This document shows, one piece after another, positions 6,511 through 9,527 of a stretch of DNA of 9,527 bases (within the stretch, counting starts at the first letter, position 1; each line of letters begins with the position of its first letter). A program made the position numbers and the translations under genes. The notes below the pieces were generated by a model. The model was not told the DNA's origin. It ran no database searches and saw nothing but the letters and a program-made list of their open reading frames with translations. This DNA is from an uncultured Rubrobacteraceae bacterium (lineage in GTDB: Bacteria; Actinomycetota; Rubrobacteria; Rubrobacterales; Rubrobacteraceae): positions 1 through 9,527 of the forward strand of contig CADCUW010000646.1 in NCBI GenBank assembly GCA_902805985.1, in the 5' to 3' direction.

Positions 6511-7679
6511 ACCGGGACGAGCGGCTCATCATCGTCGGCGGTGGCCCGGCGGGGCTCGCCACCGCCAGGGCCTACCGGAACGCCGGCGGCCTGGCGCGCG
6601 TCGAGATCCTCTCCACCGAATCCTACCCTCCCTACAACCGCCCGCCGCTCACCAAGGACTTTCTGCGCGGCGAGTCAAACCGGGAAGACCTCCCCATGGA
6701 AACCGAAGACTGGTACCGCGAGAACGACGTCGGGCTGCGGCTCTCCACGGTGGTCGAAGCCCTGGACCGCGAACGGGCCGTGGTCGAGACCGACGCGGGC
6801 GAACGGTTCTCCTACGACGCCTGCGTCCTCGCCACGGGCTCAGAGCCCGTCCGCATCCCGGTGCCGGGCGCAGATGACCCCGAGATACTGGTCATGCGCA
6901 CTCTGGAGAACTCCGCCCGGCTCCGGGAGCGGGTCGGCAAGGGCGACCGGGCCGTGGTCGTGGGGAGCGGGTTTATCGGGTGCGAGGCGGCGGCCTCGCT
7001 CTCGTTGCGGGGCGCGGACGTGACGCTCGTCAGCCTGGAGGAGGTCCCGCAAGGGGAGCGCCTCGGCGGGGAGGTCGGTGGGCGTATCCGGGGCTGGCTG
7101 GAGGACTACGGTGTGGACCTGCGCCTCGGCACGGCGCTTGAGGGTATAGAGCGCCGGGATGGCGGTTACTCCATCGCCGTGGAGGGCGGTGAGGACATCT
7201 CGGCTGGCACGGTCCTCTTCGGGACGGGAGTCGAGCCGCGCCTCGGGCTCGCGGAGGGGGCCGGGCTGGAGGTGGAAGGGGGCGTGGTAACGGACTCGTC
7301 GATGCGCACGAGCGGGCCCGGCGTCTTCGCCGTCGGGGATATCGCAAGCGCCTTTAACGAGTCGGCGGGCCGGCACGTGAGCGTCGAGCACTGGGGGGAC
7401 GCGCTGGAGCACGGCCGCATCGCCGGCACCGTGATCGCCGGCGGCGAGGCGGCGTGGAGCATGGCCCCCGGCTTCTGGTCCACCATCGGAGAGAAGACGC
7501 TCAAGTACTGGTCGTGGGACGGCGGGTGGGACGAGCGCGCCTTCGAGGACCGGGGCGAGTCGTTCGTCGTCCGCTACGGCCGCGACGGGGCGCTCGTGGG
7601 GATCCTCACCCACGGCGCCGACGAGGACTACGAGGAAGGGCGCGAACCCATCGAGCGGGGAGACCCCTTCCCCGGGTGA
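6507..7679 (+). CDS. FAD-dependent pyridine nucleotide oxidoreductase (ferredoxin reductase-like)
   Basis: Flavoprotein of 390 aa of the ferredoxin/rubredoxin reductase type, which moves electrons from NAD(P)H through FAD to an iron-sulfur or similar carrier. The FAD-binding Rossmann motif is IIVGGGPAGLATA (8-20), followed by YPPYNRPPLTKDFL (40-53), typical of ferredoxin reductases. VLATGSEP (107-114) is the ATG motif, and VVVGSGFIGCEA (150-161) is the NAD(P) Rossmann motif. GVFAVGDIA (272-280) binds the flavin and VEHWGDALEHG (293-303) follows. No CxxC pair follows the first FAD motif, so it is not a disulfide reductase. The C-terminal domain (about 320-390) matches the reductase-like C-terminal domain in length. 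TTG start in a TTGA overlap with the methyltransferase stop; GAGG lies seven bases upstream. It could supply electrons to the acyl-CoA-dehydrogenase-like protein if that enzyme is an oxygenase; this is inference. Confidence 0.9.
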   Translation: MNRDERLIIVGGGPAGLATARAYRNAGGLARVEILSTESYPPYNRPPLTKDFLRGESNREDLPMETEDWYRENDVGLRLSTVVEALDRERAVVETDAGERFSYDACVLATGSEPVRIPVPGADDPEILVMRTLENSARLRERVGKGDRAVVVGSGFIGCEAAASLSLRGADVTLVSLEEVPQGERLGGEVGGRIRGWLEDYGVDLRLGTALEGIERRDGGYSIAVEGGEDISAGTVLFGTGVEPRLGLAEGAGLEVEGGVVTDSSMRTSGPGVFAVGDIASAFNESAGRHVSVEHWGDALEHGRIAGTVIAGGEAAWSMAPGFWSTIGEKTLKYWSWDGGWDERAFEDRGESFVVRYGRDGALVGILTHGADEDYEEGREPIERGDPFPG

Positions 7680-8470
7680 GGCCCGCGCCGCCAAGCACAA
7701 CCCTCCGGGCCAGCGTCGTCGTGCCCGCGCGCGACGAGGAGGACCTCGTCGGCACCTGCCTACGGGCGCTCGCCCATCAGAGGGGCGTGGCCCCGGACGA
7801 GTACGAGGTCCTCCTCGTGCTCGACCGCTGCACCGACGGGACCGAGGCGCGCGCGGCTGCGGTCGCCGCCGACCATCCCGGGCTGCGGCTCTACGCGCTC
7901 GAAGGCCCGGGAGCCGGCTCCGGCCTCGCCCGGAGGATCGGGATGGAGGCGGCCTGCAAGCGCCTGCTGGCCGTCCGAGGCACTGGGGGTTTGATCTGCT
8001 CGACCGATGCCGACACCATCGTGGCGCCCGACTGGCTGGCAACCCAACTGCGAGCCGTGGAGGCGGGTGCGAAGGCCATCGGCGGGCGCATCGACCTGGC
8101 CGACGCCGGAACCCTGCCCCCCGACGTCCTGCGCCTGCACGCCGAGAAGGGCCAAACGCGTCACCAGAAGCTCCTCGCTGACACCAACCTCACCGGAAAG
8201 GCCGAGCACTGGCAATTCTCCGGCGCCTCCCTGGCCCTGACCGCGGAGACCTACAGGGACGTGGGCGGCCTCAGGCCCCTCGAGTCCCTCGAAGACGAAC
8301 ACCTGGAAGAGTTGCTGCGCGAGAACGGCGTCCCCATCGAACGCCTCCTCTCCGTCCGGGTCACGACCTCACCCCGCCTCGAAGGACGCGCCAGCCGCGG
8401 CCTCTCCCACGACCTCTCGCGCATGGCCGTCGCGCATCAGGGGCAGACGGTGCGCGGACCGGAGGACTGA
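7676..8470 (+). CDS. Family 2 glycosyltransferase (GT-A fold)
   Basis: Glycosyltransferase of 264 aa that transfers a sugar from a nucleotide-sugar donor. ASVVVPARDEEDLVGTCLRA (12-31) is the GT2 N-terminal strand and helix. LLVLDRCTDGT (46-56) holds a nucleotide-contacting Asp. STDADT (109-114) is the DXD metal site. GGRIDL (136-141) and FSGASLAL (181-188) line the acceptor pocket, and LEDEHL (205-210) supplies the ED catalytic-base motif. VTTSPRLEGRASRGL (229-243) resembles the end of related soluble GT2 enzymes. No transmembrane helix is evident, so it is probably cytoplasmic or peripheral. GTG at 7676 is chosen because it lies in a GTGA overlap with the oxidoreductase stop and begins just before the domain. 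The frame is open further upstream, but that stretch is Arg-rich shadow sequence. It is the last gene of the coupled unit. Confidence 0.88.
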   Translation: MRPAPPSTTLRASVVVPARDEEDLVGTCLRALAHQRGVAPDEYEVLLVLDRCTDGTEARAAAVAADHPGLRLYALEGPGAGSGLARRIGMEAACKRLLAVRGTGGLICSTDADTIVAPDWLATQLRAVEAGAKAIGGRIDLADAGTLPPDVLRLHAEKGQTRHQKLLADTNLTGKAEHWQFSGASLALTAETYRDVGGLRPLESLEDEHLEELLRENGVPIERLLSVRVTTSPRLEGRASRGLSHDLSRMAVAHQGQTVRGPED

Positions 8471-8503
8471 TCCCCGCGGGCCGGGTTCTCCACGCTCGAG
8501 TAG

Positions 8504-8523
8504 CGGTCTTTCGGTAAAGACCG
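8504..8523 (+). terminator. Hairpin after the glycosyltransferase gene, possible operon terminator
   Basis: CGGTCTTT-CGGT-AAAGACCG is a perfect 8-bp stem with a 4-nt loop, 33 bp after the glycosyltransferase stop codon. No T-run follows (GGCACTAGG), so it would be a U-less terminator. The stem is symmetrical and could work from either strand. Confidence 0.5.
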
Positions 8524-8554
8524 GGCACTAGGGTGATCGCGGCCCTCCATGGTA

Positions 8555-8650
8555 CTAGCGTCGCGGTTGGAGAGGCTGCCAATCCGGCAGGACGTTCTCG
8601 CCCTCGAGGGTGTCGGTGACCATGACCTGTTGAGGTCCGTCGGTCTTCAT
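8555..8650 (-). pseudogene. Possible Uma2-type nuclease C-terminal remnant (31-codon ORF)
   Basis: A short minus-strand ORF runs from ATG 8650 to TAG 8555. The stretch VTDTLEGENVLPDWQPL (11-27) resembles the closing segment of Uma2-family endonuclease-like proteins, which often end in a D-x-L-(D/E)-G-x-x-VLPG(F/W) pattern. A TGA lies seven codons upstream in frame, and nothing Uma2-like was seen beyond it, so at most the tail survives. Codon third positions are about three quarters G or C, lower than in neighbouring genes. It may equally be a chance ORF. Confidence 0.25.
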
Positions 8651-8737
8651 CCTGTTTCGCGCGGATCCTCACGGACCTAGAGATCTGGGCGAACGTCTTC
8701 CCCGAGCGTCTGGACCCGAGGAACGGGCGGCCTTGAG

Positions 8738-9031
8738 GTGGCTGCCCAGAACGCGGAGGCCCCCCACCCGGCCCCGCGCTGCCTGCTGAGGCTGCACGAG
8801 AGGGCCAACGGTGCTGCGCTGGACGGGGAGGGCATCGAGGCGTGGCTGGAGTGGGAGGCGACCCGCTGGAGGGTGCCGGTCGAGATCCCCAGGGACGAGC
8901 TCGAGGAGCTGGTCCAGTCCTCGACGGTCGTGCTCGAGATGGAGCAACACCGCCTGCTCCACGCCTCGGACTGGCAGGGGTGGGGCCGGCGCGGCGGCCT
9001 CGCCACGCTGGGGCGCTACGGATCTGACTGA
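8738..9031 (+). CDS. Hypothetical protein, 97 aa
   Basis: I do not recognise this protein. Nearly every codon ends in G or C, in line with the real genes of the window, so it is probably coding or was until recently. It has two parts: CLLRLHERANGAALDGEGIEAWLEWEATRW (15-44), likely two helices, and LEELVQSSTVVLEMEQHRLLH (55-75), also helical. A Gly/Trp-rich end follows (DWQGWGRRGGLATLGRYG). No signal peptide or membrane segment is present. The GTG at 8738 has no properly spaced ribosome binding site, and no ATG occurs until near residue 67, so the N-terminus may be truncated or the start wrong. It sits in a region with other broken-looking genes and may itself be a remnant. Confidence 0.5.
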   Translation: MAAQNAEAPHPAPRCLLRLHERANGAALDGEGIEAWLEWEATRWRVPVEIPRDELEELVQSSTVVLEMEQHRLLHASDWQGWGRRGGLATLGRYGSD

Positions 9032-9105
9032 TTCTCGCTGCTGGCGCTCAAGCGGTGGGGCCGCATCACCGCAGCCGACCTCGATGCGCCGTCCTCGCCG
9101 CCCTC

Positions 9106-9527
9106 ATGTTCTCGGCCCGGATCCGGACCGCCGACAGTCCGTTCGCCCCCCCGGAGCTCTTCGGCAACCGCACCTTCATCGCGGCCTCCGCCGTGGGGCT
9201 GCTGGCGCAGTTCGCCTACCTGGGCCGCGCCCTGTTCCTGACCCCGCTGCTCCTGGTCGGTCAGGGCGGGCTGTCCACGCTCTCCGCGGGCCTGGCGCTG
9301 GCGCCGAGCGCGGTGGCGGTCGCCGTGCTCTCTCCCTACGCTGGCCGCCTCTCCGACCGGATCGGCCCGCGGGCGGTGCTGCTCGGCAGCCTCGCGCTGC
9401 TGGTGGTGTGCCTCTTGTTCGTCTCCTCCTACGCGGTGGGCGCCTCCATCTACGTCGTGGCCCTGGCGCTTCTCGGGATGGGTGTCGGCGCCGCCGGGAT
9501 CACCTCCGCGGCCGCCGACGCCGTCTC
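9106..9527 (+). pseudogene. MFS transporter, second half only (5'-truncated; 3' end outside window)
   Basis: Drug/proton-antiporter-type MFS sequence, 140 aa visible. SPFAPPELFGNRTF (11-24) is the cytoplasmic loop that in DHA2-type exporters leads into the second half. Four hydrophobic segments follow: AVGLLAQFAYLGRALFLTPL, GLALAPSAVAVAVLSPYAG, AVLLGSLALLVVCLLFV and VVALALLGMGVGAAGI. GRLSDRIGPR between the second and third is the motif-A-like loop. No first half lies upstream: the frame opens only at 9028, after a TGA at 9025, and the preceding 97-aa ORF is unrelated. The ATG at 9106 has no ribosome binding site. The frame still reads protein-like just before it (AVLAAL), so the break lies within the gene and not at a natural start. 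Probably a pseudogene left by deletion or rearrangement. Confidence 0.7.

Larger units (their letters stand above)
8471..8737. other. Non-coding stretch after the operon
   Basis: Apart from the hairpin at 8504-8523 and the doubtful minus-strand ORF at 8555-8650, I see no supported gene. A small hairpin, CTGCC-AATCC-GGCAG, lies at about 8577-8591. GC content and codon-like periodicity are lower than in the flanking genes, which suggests eroded or foreign DNA. Confidence 0.4.

Noticed and set aside
7454..7675. N-terminal extension of the glycosyltransferase
   Set aside because: The frame is open, but the product is Arg-rich without structure and lies wholly inside the oxidoreductase gene. The GTG at 7676 in the GTGA overlap is a better start.
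6840..8042. 400-codon minus-strand open frame opposite the oxidoreductase and glycosyltransferase
   Set aside because: Both plus-strand genes are well supported. The antisense product has low-complexity Arg/Pro composition and no recognisable domain.

Overview
The window is about 9.5 kb of very GC-rich DNA. Its coding frames have G or C in almost every third position, and GTG and TTG starts are frequent. Gene content and style (bacterial-type aspartyl-tRNA synthetase of the probable non-discriminating class, IscS/NifS-type cysteine desulfurase, possible leaderless promoters) suggest a high-GC actinobacterium. A Rubrobacter-like lineage is my best guess, from resemblance only.

Left part, minus strand (1-1960): a cysteine desulfurase runs off the left edge. 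It is preceded by a secreted lipoprotein that appears to join a thioredoxin-like domain without CxxC to a C-terminal lamin-tail-like beta domain. A short divergent region (1961-2163) separates these genes from aspS on the plus strand. It holds a 13-bp perfect inverted repeat enclosing further hairpins, with the right arm running straight into TTTTT, so it may be an aspS leader RNA or attenuator.

Centre, plus strand (2164-8470): aspS is followed by a 12-bp hairpin and then by five genes: a NodB-type polysaccharide deacetylase, an acyl-CoA-dehydrogenase-like flavoprotein without a visible catalytic Glu, a NodS-type SAM methyltransferase, a ferredoxin-reductase-like FAD/NAD(P) oxidoreductase and a family-2 glycosyltransferase. 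The last four are joined by 4-bp stop/start overlaps at all three junctions, so they form one translationally coupled unit. Deacetylase, methyltransferase, glycosyltransferase and acyl-type flavoenzyme together suggest synthesis or tailoring of a modified amino-sugar glycoconjugate or small glycolipid. The parallel to Nod-factor enzymes (NodB, NodS, NodC) is by family only; the product is unknown.

Right part (8471-9527): a perfect hairpin follows the glycosyltransferase. After it comes a patchwork that looks eroded: a 31-codon minus-strand ORF resembling the C-terminal tail of a Uma2-type nuclease, an unrecognised 97-aa ORF with strong codon bias, and the second half of an MFS transporter with no first half, which runs off the right edge. 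No tRNA, rRNA, CRISPR array or intact insertion sequence was seen.
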